64,000 nt of DNA from Planctomycetota bacterium (lineage in GTDB: Bacteria > Planctomycetota > SZUA-567 > JAKLDR01): the NCBI GenBank assembly GCA_022703445.1, contig JAKLDR010000012.1:1-64000 (forward strand), written 5' to 3'. Position 1 is the stretch's first letter; each line of letters opens with the position of its first letter. The notes under the pieces were generated by a model, which saw nothing but the letters and a program-made list of their open reading frames with translations, had not been told where the DNA came from and ran no database searches. Shown piece by piece: positions 34,448 to 43,592 of this stretch. Made by a program: the position numbers and the translations under genes.

Positions 34448-36301
34448 CTAACGCCCGAAGCTCCGGCGCCGGCGGTACTTGCCGGTGCGGATCACCGCCC
34501 GGGCCTTGGGCCGGCGCCCGGCAGGCTTGGCCGGGCTCGACGACTGGGTCGGGGCGTCGCCGTCGACCTCCTCGATCACCTCGACCTCGTCGACCGCCCC
34601 GGCCTTGCCCGCCGCCGGGACGGCCGATGGGGGGGCGATGCGGATCGGCGAGAGCCCGCCGGCCAGGGACTTCAGCCGCGCGCCCACGTCCGCCATGGAC
34701 GCGGGCCGCTCGTCGGGCTCCGGGGCGAGCATGGCGCAGACCAGCGCGCAGAGCCCGCGCGGCAGCTTGGGGTCGATCTGCTCGGGGGGCACCAGGCTCT
34801 CCCGGGCCAGGCGCATGAGCACCTCGGCGGTGCCGGAGCCGCTGTAGGGCGGCCGGCCGGTGAGCATGTGGTAGAGCACCGCGCCCAGCGAGTAGACGTC
34901 GCTGCGCGCGTCGGCCCGGGCCGGGTCCACGGCCACCTCCGGCGCCAGGTAGAAGGGGATGTTGACCGCCTCGCGGCCCAGGTAGCGGAGGTTGAGCACC
35001 GCGTCCTTGGGCACGCCCAGGCCGGAGAGCCGCGCCGCCCCGCGCTCGTCGATGATCACGTTGCTGGGCCGCACGTCGCCGTGGACCACCCCGCGCTCGT
35101 GGCCGTAGCGCAGGGCCTCGGCCAGCTGGCGGGCCACGTCGATGGCGTCGGAGGCCAGCATGCGCCCGACCAGCTCCAGGTGGCGCTTGAGCGACTGGCC
35201 CTCGACGAACTCCTCGGCCAGGAAGATGCGCCCGCGGTCCACGCCGATCTCGAAGACGCGCTTGAGGTTGGCATGCACCAGGTACACGGCCTTCTTGCCG
35301 GCCTCCCGGAAGGCCCGGGCCATCTTGCCGTCGGGCGTGCCGTCCGGGCGCAGGACCTTGAGGGCCACCATCTCGCCGCCGGGCAGCCGCCGGGCCTTGC
35401 AGACCGCGCTGACCGCGTCGGAGCCCAGCCGCGACACGATCTCGTAGCCGCCGATCCGCAGGGGCTCGCCCTGGTCCGCGGACTTGGCCGGGTCGACGTA
35501 GTAGTAGCCGCCGGCCGCGTCCTCGCGGATCTCGACCAGGTCCTCCTCGCCGGCCGCCCCGGCCGCTCCGGCCGGGGCCTTGGCGGCGGCGGCCTTGGGG
35601 CGGTCCTGGGCCGGAGCCGGGGCCGGCGCGGCGGGCGGCGCCGCGACCGGCTCGGCGTGCACGGTGGTGGGCCGGCGCCTGGCCGGGGCGAGCAGCCGCG
35701 GCGGGGTGAGGGCGGCGCCGTCGTCCGGCGGGCACCACAGGGTGCCGACCACGCCCAGCGGGGCGTTCTCGGCCGGGCCGGCGGCCGCCTCGTCCAGCGC
35801 GATGGCCGCGTTGCAGCGCGGGCAGGCCAGGCGCACCCCGGCGCGGAAGCGGACCACGTTGAAGTGGGACTTGCAGCCGGAGCAGCCGACGATCCGCTTG
35901 CCCTGGGCGCCCAGAACCACCCGGACCTGCGAGGGCCGCAGCAGGCCCAGGTCCACCAGGATCTCGCCGAGGCCCGCGCGCGGCTTGCCGGCGGCGTCCA
36001 TGCCCCGCTGCGCCTCCAGGGCCCGCTCGAGCCCCGCGGCGTCGATCAGCCGCCAGCGCATGGCGATCTCGCCGAACAGACCGTCCCGCCGGGAGCGCTG
36101 GCCGTCGAGTATGGCCCGGACCTGCTCGGCGCTGAGGTAGCCCTTCATGATCAGCATCTCGCCCAGCAGCGGCACCTTGCCGCCGTACTCGCCGTAGCGG
36201 ATCTGGAGCCCCAGGCACTCGGTGAGTTGTTCGTCGGTGACCAGCTTCTCGGCCAGCGCCAGCCGGCCGAAGAGCAGTTCGCGGATCGGAGCCTTCGCCA
36301 T
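34448..36301 (-). CDS. Predicted pseudokinase with two MshEN-like domains and a zinc ribbon
   Basis: A 617-residue cytoplasmic protein. Residues 5-70 and 75-137 look like two MshEN/GspE-N-type modules (LAEKLVTDEQLTECL, LGEMLIMKGYLSAEQV and LGEILVDLGLLRPSQV). A zinc ribbon uses C140, C143, C160 and C163. A Pro/Ala-rich linker leads to a Ser/Thr kinase fold (about 283-545). The ATP lysine is present (K315 in ALKVL) and HRD reads HGD (407-409) with N414, but the DFG motif is replaced by SGLG (426-429) and the glycine loop is degenerate (LGSDAVSAV). APE and SDVYSLG are kept. Loss of the metal-binding aspartate predicts little or no phosphotransfer, so a binding or scaffold role is likely. Confidence 0.8.
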   Translation of the reverse strand: MAKAPIRELLFGRLALAEKLVTDEQLTECLGLQIRYGEYGGKVPLLGEMLIMKGYLSAEQVRAILDGQRSRRDGLFGEIAMRWRLIDAAGLERALEAQRGMDAAGKPRAGLGEILVDLGLLRPSQVRVVLGAQGKRIVGCSGCKSHFNVVRFRAGVRLACPRCNAAIALDEAAAGPAENAPLGVVGTLWCPPDDGAALTPPRLLAPARRRPTTVHAEPVAAPPAAPAPAPAQDRPKAAAAKAPAGAAGAAGEEDLVEIREDAAGGYYYVDPAKSADQGEPLRIGGYEIVSRLGSDAVSAVCKARRLPGGEMVALKVLRPDGTPDGKMARAFREAGKKAVYLVHANLKRVFEIGVDRGRIFLAEEFVEGQSLKRHLELVGRMLASDAIDVARQLAEALRYGHERGVVHGDVRPSNVIIDERGAARLSGLGVPKDAVLNLRYLGREAVNIPFYLAPEVAVDPARADARSDVYSLGAVLYHMLTGRPPYSGSGTAEVLMRLARESLVPPEQIDPKLPRGLCALVCAMLAPEPDERPASMADVGARLKSLAGGLSPIRIAPPSAVPAAGKAGAVDEVEVIEEVDGDAPTQSSSPAKPAGRRPKARAVIRTGKYRRRRSFGR

Positions 36302-36387
36302 GATTCAAGACCTCCCCAGTGACCTGCGGCGATTATCCCCGGCCGGGCCGGCCTGACAAGGACCGCGGAACCCCTTGCGGTGGCGAG

Positions 36388-36622
36388 CTCTCAACGCAGA
36401 GGTCGCAGAGGTTCGCAGAGGCCGCAGAGGACAGACCGGAGGGGAGAATGGAAGGCGGAGCCGCTTCATCTCCTTCGATCCCGCCTGCGGTCGGGTCGAG
36501 GAAGCCGAAGCAGCTCCTTCGGGAGCGTTCCGCTCCCTGCGCGGCTGTTGCCGCGCGCTTCTCTGTTGACGAAAACCCACTCCTCTGCGACCTCTGCGCT
36601 CCTCCGCGGCCTCCGCGTTGAG
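36388..36622. repeat. 235-bp element with inverted 'cgcagagg' arms
   Basis: Arm 36388-36430 (CTCAACGCAGAGGTCGCAGA...) and arm 36582-36622 (...CTCCGCGGCCTCCGCGTTGAG) are reverse complements with few mismatches, over about 41 bp. Between them lie about 150 bp with smaller internal hairpins (for example CTTCGGGAGCG...CGCTCCC). The element fills most of the 390-bp gap between two divergent genes and contains no credible coding sequence. The layout is that of a small non-autonomous palindromic element. No target-site duplication was recognised. Confidence 0.8.
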
Positions 36623-36653
36623 AATGCCCGCCGGCACGAAGGAAGATGATCGG

Positions 36654-36683
36654 TTCTTGAAAAGCGCGGCGCGGGGTGATAAT
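36654..36683 (+). promoter_or_regulatory. Promoter of the aldo/keto reductase, possibly leaderless
   Basis: TTCTTG (36654-36659) and GATAAT (36678-36683) are 18 bp apart. The ATG at 36692 begins only 9 bp after the -10 box and has no Shine-Dalgarno, so the transcript may start at or next to the start codon. Confidence 0.45.
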
Positions 36684-36691
36684 CGCCGGCC

Positions 36692-37807
36692 ATGAAACTC
36701 ATCGACTTCGGCCGCCGCAGCGGACTGCGCGTCGCCCGGGCCAGCATCGGCGGGATGCGCCTGCCGGAGGACCACGACCAGGCGGTCGCGGTCATCCGCC
36801 GGGCCATCGACGCCGGCATGCGCTACATCGACACCAGCCGCGGCTACGGCGAGAGCGAGGTCAAGTTCGGCAAGGCCCTCAAGGGCGGCTACCGGGAGAA
36901 GGTCATCCTCAGCTCCAAGTGGTCGCCCTGGATCCAGAAGGTCGAGCCCGACGACGCGCCCACCGCCGACTGCATGCTCAAGCGGATCGAGGACTCGCTC
37001 CGGCGCCTGGACGTCGACTGCATCGACTTCTACCAGGTCTGGAACGTGCACAGCCCGGAGCTCTTCGAGGCGGCGACCAGGCCGGGCGGCACGCTCGACG
37101 GCATCCGCCGCGCCATGAGCGAGGGGCTGGTCCGCCACACCGGGATGACCGCCCACGACAAGCCCGCCAACCTGCTCGCCTACCTGCCAAGCTGCGACTG
37201 GTGCGAGGTGCTGCTGCTGAGCTACAACCTGCTGGACACCTCCTGTGCGCCAGTCCTGGCCGAGGCCCATCGGCTGGGCATGGGCACCATCGTGATGAAC
37301 CCGCTGGCCGGGGGCAGGCTCGCCGGCACGAGCCCGGAGCTCGAGAACCTCGCCCGCGAGTGCGGCGCCAAGAGCGTGCCGGACCTGGCCCTGCGCTGGC
37401 TGCTCTCGAACCCGGACATCGACACCTACATCTCGGGGATCAACAAGCCCTCGGACGTCGACGGCGCCGTCGCCGCCGCCGAGGCCGGGCCGCTCGCGCC
37501 GGAGGCATATGCCCGGGTCAACGCCTTCGCGGCCGCGAAGTCCCGCACCGCCGTGGGCTACTGCACCGGCTGCGGCTACTGCAAGCCCTGCACCCAGGGC
37601 ATCGACATCCCCGAGGTGATGACCCGGATCTACGAGGACCGCGTCTGGGGCCTCAAGGACGCGGCCGCCGCGCGCTACCGCCGGATGGGCAAGCCGCGCG
37701 CCGACGCCTGCACCGACTGCGGCAACTGCGAGGCCAAGTGCACGCGAAGCCTCAAGATCAGCGACGAGATGAAGTATGCGGCGGGGAACTACGAACTGAA
37801 GAAGTAG
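36692..37807 (+). CDS. Aldo/keto reductase with C-terminal 4Fe-4S ferredoxin domain
   Basis: A 371-residue cytoplasmic oxidoreductase. The TIM-barrel reductase covers about residues 1-285, with AGMRYIDTSRGYGESE (catalytic Asp and Tyr), LSSKW (Lys) and YQVWNVHS (His) matching the AKR tetrad. The C-terminal part has CTGCGYCKPCTQGIDIPEV (about 291-309) and CTDCGNCEAKCTRSL (about 340-354), a ferredoxin-like pair typical of the Fe-S aldo/keto reductases of anaerobes. The substrate is unknown. The gene stands alone between the palindromic element and a small membrane protein gene. Confidence 0.9.
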   Translation: MKLIDFGRRSGLRVARASIGGMRLPEDHDQAVAVIRRAIDAGMRYIDTSRGYGESEVKFGKALKGGYREKVILSSKWSPWIQKVEPDDAPTADCMLKRIEDSLRRLDVDCIDFYQVWNVHSPELFEAATRPGGTLDGIRRAMSEGLVRHTGMTAHDKPANLLAYLPSCDWCEVLLLSYNLLDTSCAPVLAEAHRLGMGTIVMNPLAGGRLAGTSPELENLARECGAKSVPDLALRWLLSNPDIDTYISGINKPSDVDGAVAAAEAGPLAPEAYARVNAFAAAKSRTAVGYCTGCGYCKPCTQGIDIPEVMTRIYEDRVWGLKDAAAARYRRMGKPRADACTDCGNCEAKCTRSLKISDEMKYAAGNYELKK

Positions 37808-37982
37808 ATGGGCCAGGCCCCGGGCCTATCGAGACTGGGGATGAGGCAACGGAGCAGGGCCGCAACCACCTGGTTCCGGACCGGCCGCTGATGAGACCTA
37901 ACCTCCTCTGACGCCGACCGTGAGTTTGGACAGGGTTTCCGGACCGAGGCTATTGCCCCCCTCCTTCGGCCCCGCCGAGGAG

Positions 37983-38390
37983 TTAGGTGCTGCGTCCCCG
38001 GCACTGCCCGCGCCCCCGGCACTGCCCCATGAGATATTCAAACGGGAGCGTTCCCCACCACAACACGCTTCCGAGAGCGAAGAGAACGCCTGCCTGAGAA
38101 AGTCTCGCCCCCTTGACGGCGAGAGGCGCGGCAACTGCCAGAGCACAAAGCAGCATGCCAAATCCTCTTATTCCTGCGAGTATTCTCTGCGCCATGGTCT
38201 CCCCACCAGATCCACGGAACAGTATCCATATGTTGAGGATGGCCGGAAAGATGAAGACCACACCGACAGCAGACAACAACACGCTTCGCGAGAACTCCCA
38301 TTCAAACGGCGTTCCCGCGAGCCAAAGAACGGTACCGCCAACGATAATGGCAAGTCCTGCGATCAGCGCGAACATCACCAATTCGAACAA
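37983..38390 (-). CDS. Small membrane protein in a lower-GC patch
   Basis: A 135-residue protein with about four hydrophobic helices (near residues 4-26, 36-58, 72-92 and 98-115). A TTG at 38390 begins it. An ATG at 38375 is an alternative that removes five residues. The region is visibly lower in GC than its neighbours, suggesting recent acquisition. The C-terminus GQCRGRGQCRGRST is encoded by a short tandem repeat (CCCCGGCACTGCC twice at about 37994-38026) and is probably not conserved. No family is recognised. Confidence 0.55.
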   Translation of the reverse strand: MFELVMFALIAGLAIIVGGTVLWLAGTPFEWEFSRSVLLSAVGVVFIFPAILNIWILFRGSGGETMAQRILAGIRGFGMLLCALAVAAPLAVKGARLSQAGVLFALGSVLWWGTLPFEYLMGQCRGRGQCRGRST

Positions 38391-38515
38391 GAATCACTTC
38401 ATGGTCTCTCTTGCGAACAATGATTGGGGTAAGCCCACCTTTTCACAGGTCCGCGGACGGTCACACGCCTGAGCCTCTGCAGTGACTATAGCCCAGCTCG
38501 CACCGGCGCACAAGA

Positions 38516-38533
38516 GCGGAGACTTCGCTCCGC
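38516..38533 (-). terminator. Hairpin downstream of the alpha-barrel protein gene
   Basis: GCGGAG-ACTTCG-CTCCGC forms a 6-bp stem with a 6-nt loop about 45 bp beyond the stop of the gene ending at 38578. There is no long T run, so it may terminate weakly or protect the 3' end. Confidence 0.4.
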
Positions 38534-38577
38534 AACCATCTGATTGCGATCCTTGCCTCCCGCGCAGCCGCCCGCCT

Positions 38578-39726
38578 CTACTTGCAGGTCAGATACCGCC
38601 CCTGTCCCGCGAAGAGCTTGAGCAGGACGATCAGCGAGTAGGCCGTCGAGCGCAGCCAGATCTTCCGGTCGCCGTGCTCGTTGATGGCCCCGCGCTGGCG
38701 GGGTTGGATGGAGCCGTCGTTCTGCCGGGCATAGAGCGCCGAGAGCGCCGCCTCGACCGCCCCGGCCCGGGCGGTCGCCGCGCGCACCAGGCCTGCGCCC
38801 TCGTGGAGGGTGTTCAGGACCACCGGAATGCAGGCGCAGCTCTCCTCGAAGTGGCCGTCCTCGCGCTGGGCGGAGAAGACCGCGTCCAGGAAGCGGTTAA
38901 CCGCCGCGAGGTACTCCGGCTTGCCGGTCGCCCGGTGGGCGCAGAGCAGCCCGAGCGTGCCCAGGTCGTCGTTGGCCCGATGCAGCCCGCCCTGGGGGTC
39001 CTTCTCCGGCGGCTTCTTGGTGGCCCGGTCGACCGAGCAGAAGAAGCCCGACGGCTGCTGGATGTGCCGGACGAAGTGGTCGGCCAGCCGCACGAAGAAC
39101 GGGCCGGTCCACTTGGCGTCGCCGGTGGCCTTGCCCAGCTGGTAGAGGAAGTTGAGGCTCCCGCCCTGGAAGCTGCCCTGCAGGTCGTTGCGCATCTGCG
39201 GGCCGCCGTCCATCCAGGGGCCGAACTGGTGGCCCCAGAGCGGCCAGCCTTCCTCGTCGCAGCCCTTGGCGAGGAACCACTCGCCCCAGAGGCGCGCGCG
39301 CTCCAGGTACTCGGCGTCGCCGGTGTGCCTGTGGAGCTCGATGAAGCCCCAGGCCGCCGAGAGCGCGTCGCGGGTGTAGCACCAGGGGGTGAGCGGGGTC
39401 ATCTCCCGGATGGCCCCGTGCTGCTCGGGGCGGAAGGGGTCCAGGATCTGCAGCGACTTCAGGTACTCGCCGAGCCGCAGGGCGGCCCGCTCGTAGCGCG
39501 GCTCGGAGAAGGCCCGGCCCGCGGAGAGCAGCCCCATGGCCGAGAAGGCCATGCTCCAGTTGCAGGGCTCCGACTCCCTGCCGAGATGGTCGACGCCGAA
39601 GGGCAGCGAGCCGGCCGCCGGGTCCGAGTCCAGCCAGGGCCGCTGCGTCTGGAACATCCACTCGGCGATGCCCCGGGCGCACTCCAGGCCGCGGGCCTTG
39701 AGGTCGTCGGAAAGGATCATGTTCAT
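38578..39726 (-). CDS. Predicted (alpha/alpha)6-barrel glycosidase- or epimerase-like protein
   Basis: A protein of about 382 residues with repeated helical hairpins rich in aromatic residues (CNWSMAFSAMGLLSAGRAF, DALSAAWGFIELHRHTGDAEYLERA, GDAKWTGPFFVRLADHFV, GKPEYLAAVNRFLDAVFS). This pattern fits six-hairpin glycosidases and relatives such as GH88/GH105, AGE epimerases or glucuronyl C5-epimerases. I cannot name the family. No signal peptide is visible at the ATG I chose (39726). The frame remains open upstream through VAGPVQSGNTWFGNLQ, and no good ribosome site is present, so the start is uncertain. It lies downstream of a thioredoxin lipoprotein on the same strand. Confidence 0.6.
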   Translation of the reverse strand: MNMILSDDLKARGLECARGIAEWMFQTQRPWLDSDPAAGSLPFGVDHLGRESEPCNWSMAFSAMGLLSAGRAFSEPRYERAALRLGEYLKSLQILDPFRPEQHGAIREMTPLTPWCYTRDALSAAWGFIELHRHTGDAEYLERARLWGEWFLAKGCDEEGWPLWGHQFGPWMDGGPQMRNDLQGSFQGGSLNFLYQLGKATGDAKWTGPFFVRLADHFVRHIQQPSGFFCSVDRATKKPPEKDPQGGLHRANDDLGTLGLLCAHRATGKPEYLAAVNRFLDAVFSAQREDGHFEESCACIPVVLNTLHEGAGLVRAATARAGAVEAALSALYARQNDGSIQPRQRGAINEHGDRKIWLRSTAYSLIVLLKLFAGQGRYLTCK

Positions 39727-39820
39727 CTGGAGATTCCCAAACCATGTGTTCCCGGACTGGACCGGTCCCGCAACGCCCTGGTTCGCTATGGAGTCCGCCG
39801 GACCCCGAGGAGCTCTAGCG

Positions 39821-40801
39821 TCACCCAGCCTCCGTGGGCTTGAAGCGCAGCTTCTCGTCGGCCAGCCCCAGGAAGGCGCTGATCGCGCCGGAGGCCGCCG
39901 CCGCCGTGAAGGAGCGCCGCTTGACGACCTTGAGCTGGCCATCGAGCAGGTAGTAGAAGGGCACCGCGTCCAGGCCGTAGGCCCGGAAGATGGCCCCGTC
40001 GGCATCGTGGACCACCGGCACGCCGGGGGCCAGCTTCTCGTAGACCGGCCGGCTCTCCGCCGGGGCCGCGCCGCGGCTCACAATGGCCACGTTCACGCCA
40101 CCGCTCCGGTGGGTCTCGGCGAGCTTCCGGAGGTTGTCCAGCTCCGCGACCGTGAAGGGGCAGGTCGTGTCCGAGAAGAAGAGCAGCGTGGCGCGCTCGC
40201 CGCGCAGCGCCGCCAGGCCCAGCGCCTTGCCTCCCAGGTCGGCCGCCGCGAAGTCCGGCGCCGGCCGGCCCTCGGCGACCAGCGGCAGGGAGTAGCTCTT
40301 CTTGGGGGCGCCGGGCTTCTCGGCGAGGATCTCCCCGACCATGCCCCGGAGGCGCTCGGCGTCGCAGCCGCCGGCGAAGCGCAGTTCGCCGTCCCGGTCC
40401 AGGACGTAGAGCGTCGGGTAGAAGAAGAATTCGAGCTCGCCGGCCAGGCGCCGGCCGTCGTCGACAATCCGGCGGTAGGGGTGCTGCCAGCCGGCTGGCG
40501 GCTTGTAGTCCTCGCCGGGCAGCGGCACGTCCACCCTGAGGACCGTCACGCCGGAAGGCTTGACCGGTGCGTAGTCGTCGAGAACCTGGGTGGCCCGGGC
40601 GGTGCCGGGGCAACCCTCGCGCCCCAGGAGCAGGACCACGACCTGGCCGCGGTGGCCGGCCCGGAGCCCGTCGAGGGCACCGCGTCCGACAGCGGTCCCC
40701 GCCGGGCCGGGCTCCGGCCGGCATCCGGTCAGGACAATTGCGACGAGCGCGGACAGCGCTACGCGCGCAACGTCGAGGGCGATCCTGATCGTGACTGAAA
40801 T
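39821..40801 (-). CDS. Thioredoxin-like lipoprotein with two modules and no canonical start codon
   Basis: About 326 residues. The first canonical start (GTG at 40639) would cut the protein inside a beta strand (VVVLLLGREGCPGT). The same frame continues upstream and encodes a lipoprotein signal: basic start, hydrophobic core VALSALVAIV and lipobox LTGC. No ATG, GTG or TTG exists between an in-frame stop near 40876 and 40639. An ATT at 40801, 16 bp after the preceding gene, is my best start. The first thioredoxin-like module (about 55-170) has GCPGT in place of CxxC and FFFYPTLYVLD. The second (about 175-320) is peroxiredoxin/TlpA-like (TTCPFTVAELDNLRKLA). It is probably an envelope redox protein. 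Confidence 0.6.
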   Translation of the reverse strand: MSVTIRIALDVARVALSALVAIVLTGCRPEPGPAGTAVGRGALDGLRAGHRGQVVVLLLGREGCPGTARATQVLDDYAPVKPSGVTVLRVDVPLPGEDYKPPAGWQHPYRRIVDDGRRLAGELEFFFYPTLYVLDRDGELRFAGGCDAERLRGMVGEILAEKPGAPKKSYSLPLVAEGRPAPDFAAADLGGKALGLAALRGERATLLFFSDTTCPFTVAELDNLRKLAETHRSGGVNVAIVSRGAAPAESRPVYEKLAPGVPVVHDADGAIFRAYGLDAVPFYYLLDGQLKVVKRRSFTAAAASGAISAFLGLADEKLRFKPTEAG

Positions 40802-40817
40802 CGGATCGAGCCCGCCA

Positions 40818-41084
40818 CTAACCCTGCGGAGCTGCCGAGGCAGCGCCGACCGCGGTGAGCACTGTCCCCAGAATCAGCAGCCCGAGTCCAGCCAACTGGA
40901 TCAGGAAGCCCTTCTTGGCCACGCCCCAGTTCATGATCACGAAAATCAGACTGACCAGCGGAACGAACAGGCTGCCGAGCCCCCAGAGAACGCTCACTTT
41001 GAACGCCTGGATCAGAACCATGATGGCGCCGACGAAGGCCACGATGCCGCCCACAATCGTCAGGATAAGCCCCACAGTAGCCAT
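40818..41084 (-). CDS. Small membrane protein of three helices
   Basis: An 88-residue hydrophobic protein with segments near residues 3-25, 32-50 and 62-82. The ATG at 41084 has GGGAGGG six bases upstream, which fixes the start even though the frame stays open further. It precedes the thioredoxin lipoprotein by 16 bp and is probably co-transcribed with it. It resembles generic three-helix small membrane proteins, and no function can be assigned. Confidence 0.65.
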   Translation of the reverse strand: MATVGLILTIVGGIVAFVGAIMVLIQAFKVSVLWGLGSLFVPLVSLIFVIMNWGVAKKGFLIQLAGLGLLILGTVLTAVGAASAAPQG

Positions 41085-41209
41085 CTCAGACCCTCCCGAA
41101 AAAGACCCGGTTCCGAACGCTCCCGACTGCTTCGGCAATCGGGCGACTTTCTTGGCTATCGTCCGCCAGGATCTTCACGCAAGAGCTCCCGCCGCCTGAT
41201 TCCCCCAGC

Positions 41210-41950
<741 letters not shown>

Positions 41951-42062
41951 GTCCACTCCTCCTGTCTCGAGACGTCTCCGGCGGAAACCAGTGTATCCGG
42001 CCAGGGTCTCGCGTCAACCGGCGGCGAGTGGCCTGTCGGGACATCAGCCGGTTAGATATGCC

Positions 42063-43469
42063 GTGAAAATCCCCGCGCTCGCCGCCCTGGTGCTCGTTCT
42101 GGCCTCGTCCCTCGCCGCGGCCGGCGAGCCCCCGGTGACCATCACCATCGACGGCGGCAAGAAGCGCCAGGTCATCGCCGGCTTCGGCGGCACGGTCGGG
42201 TGGATCTACCCGACGAAGGAGAAGCTCCCCGAGGTCGCCGATCTGCTCTTCAAGGACCTGGGCGCCTCGATCCTGCGCATCTCCGCGCTGACCAGGAACG
42301 GCGACCCCTCCGACGAGGGCTCGCCCGAGCCGGAGAACGACAACGCCGACCCCCGGAAGATCGACTGGCAGCGTTTCGACTTCGAGGCCTGCGAGGCCGA
42401 ACAGGCCGCGGTGGCCAGGGCGGCCGCCGAGCGCGGCCTGAAGACCATCGTGGCCGCCAGCTGGTCGCCGCCCGGCTGGATGAAGGAGAACAAATCCCGC
42501 AAGTGGGGCGGGGCACTGAAGCCCGGCATGGAGGCCGAGCTCGGCGAGCTCTGGACCGCCTACCTCGTCTGGATGAAGAAGCAGGGCGTGGAGGTCAGCG
42601 CCATCGCCATTCAGAACGAGCCCGAGGTGCGCTGGTCCTACCCAACCGCCGAGTTCACGCCCGAGGCGCTCGACAAGACCGCCCGGGCGGTGGCCGCGCG
42701 GATCCGCGCCGAGAAGGGCGCTCCGGCGGTGAAGCTCCTCGGCCCCGAGGTCAGCCAGCTCGGGCGGACCAAGCCGTACCTCGAGGCCATGAGCAAGGAG
42801 ACGCTCGCCGAGACCGGGGCGGTCTCGGTGCACGCCTACAGCCTCTCGGTCGACTACCACGATATCGACGCCTACCGGAAGCTCTGGCGCGAGGCCCGGC
42901 CGATGTTCGCCAAACTCCGGAAGCCGCTCTGGCTGACCGAGCTCTCCAACTCCCCGGGCGCCTTCAGCGGCAAGGACGCGGGCTCCTGGGCCGAGGCCCT
43001 GGCCTGGGCCCGGCACATGCACCTGGCGCTGGTCGAGGGCGAGTGCTCGGCGGTGCTCTTCTGGGGCCTGTACTTCGACAAGAAGGGCGAGGCGCTGCTC
43101 TACGCGGAGAGGAACAAGGCCGAGAAGTACGAGATCACCCCGAAGTTCCACACCTCGAAGAACTTCTACAAGTTCATCCGGCCCGGCGCGGTCCGTGTGG
43201 AGTCCTCGCCGGCCGAGGGGAGCCTGGAGACCTGCGCCTTCTGGCACCCGGAGCGCAGGGAACTGGTCTGCGTGGTCATCAACCCCGGCGGCGAGCGCCG
43301 GCTGGGCACCTTCGACCTCAAGGGGCTGGAGGGCCGGCCGAAGCGCACCGGGATGCACCGCACCAGCCGGGACGAGAAGTGCGTCGAGCTCGACGCCGCC
43401 TTCGAGATGATCGACGGCAAGTTCGCCTTCAACGCCGAGAGCGTGACGACCGTCGTCTTCTCGTACTGA
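42063..43469 (+). CDS. Exported GH30-like glycoside hydrolase
   Basis: A 468-residue exported enzyme with signal peptide VKIPALAALVLVLASSLAAA (GTG start). The catalytic barrel (about 35-380) opens with KRQVIAGFGGTVGW, the family GH30 entrance motif. AIQNEPEV supplies the acid/base glutamate and LWLTELSNSPG the nucleophile glutamate. A small C-terminal beta domain follows (about 385-468). GH30 members cleave glucosylceramide, beta-1,6-glucan, xylan or fucosides, and the specificity here cannot be read from sequence. The gene is a single unit divergent from the SOD gene. A TTAGAT-like -10 sits directly upstream of the start, with no clear ribosome site. Confidence 0.88.
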   Translation: MKIPALAALVLVLASSLAAAGEPPVTITIDGGKKRQVIAGFGGTVGWIYPTKEKLPEVADLLFKDLGASILRISALTRNGDPSDEGSPEPENDNADPRKIDWQRFDFEACEAEQAAVARAAAERGLKTIVAASWSPPGWMKENKSRKWGGALKPGMEAELGELWTAYLVWMKKQGVEVSAIAIQNEPEVRWSYPTAEFTPEALDKTARAVAARIRAEKGAPAVKLLGPEVSQLGRTKPYLEAMSKETLAETGAVSVHAYSLSVDYHDIDAYRKLWREARPMFAKLRKPLWLTELSNSPGAFSGKDAGSWAEALAWARHMHLALVEGECSAVLFWGLYFDKKGEALLYAERNKAEKYEITPKFHTSKNFYKFIRPGAVRVESSPAEGSLETCAFWHPERRELVCVVINPGGERRLGTFDLKGLEGRPKRTGMHRTSRDEKCVELDAAFEMIDGKFAFNAESVTTVVFSY

Positions 43470-43479
43470 CTCAGCTCAC

Positions 43480-43505
43480 TTCAACGCGGAGGCCGCAGAG
43501 GAGAG
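43480..43505 (+). repeat. Single 'cgcagagg' phrase arm
   Basis: TCAACGCGGAGGCCGCAGAG, just after the GH30 stop, matches the arm words of the elements at 36388-36622 and 58301-58416. No complementary arm is found within 100 bp, so this is a solitary or decayed copy. Confidence 0.6.
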
Positions 43506-43592
43506 TCCTGTGCTCGGGGACTGGGCCTTACGGCCTTGCGCGCTTCAGAGCATCGGCCCAGGCGTGCGCCCCGCTTCCCGGCCGGGACGCCA

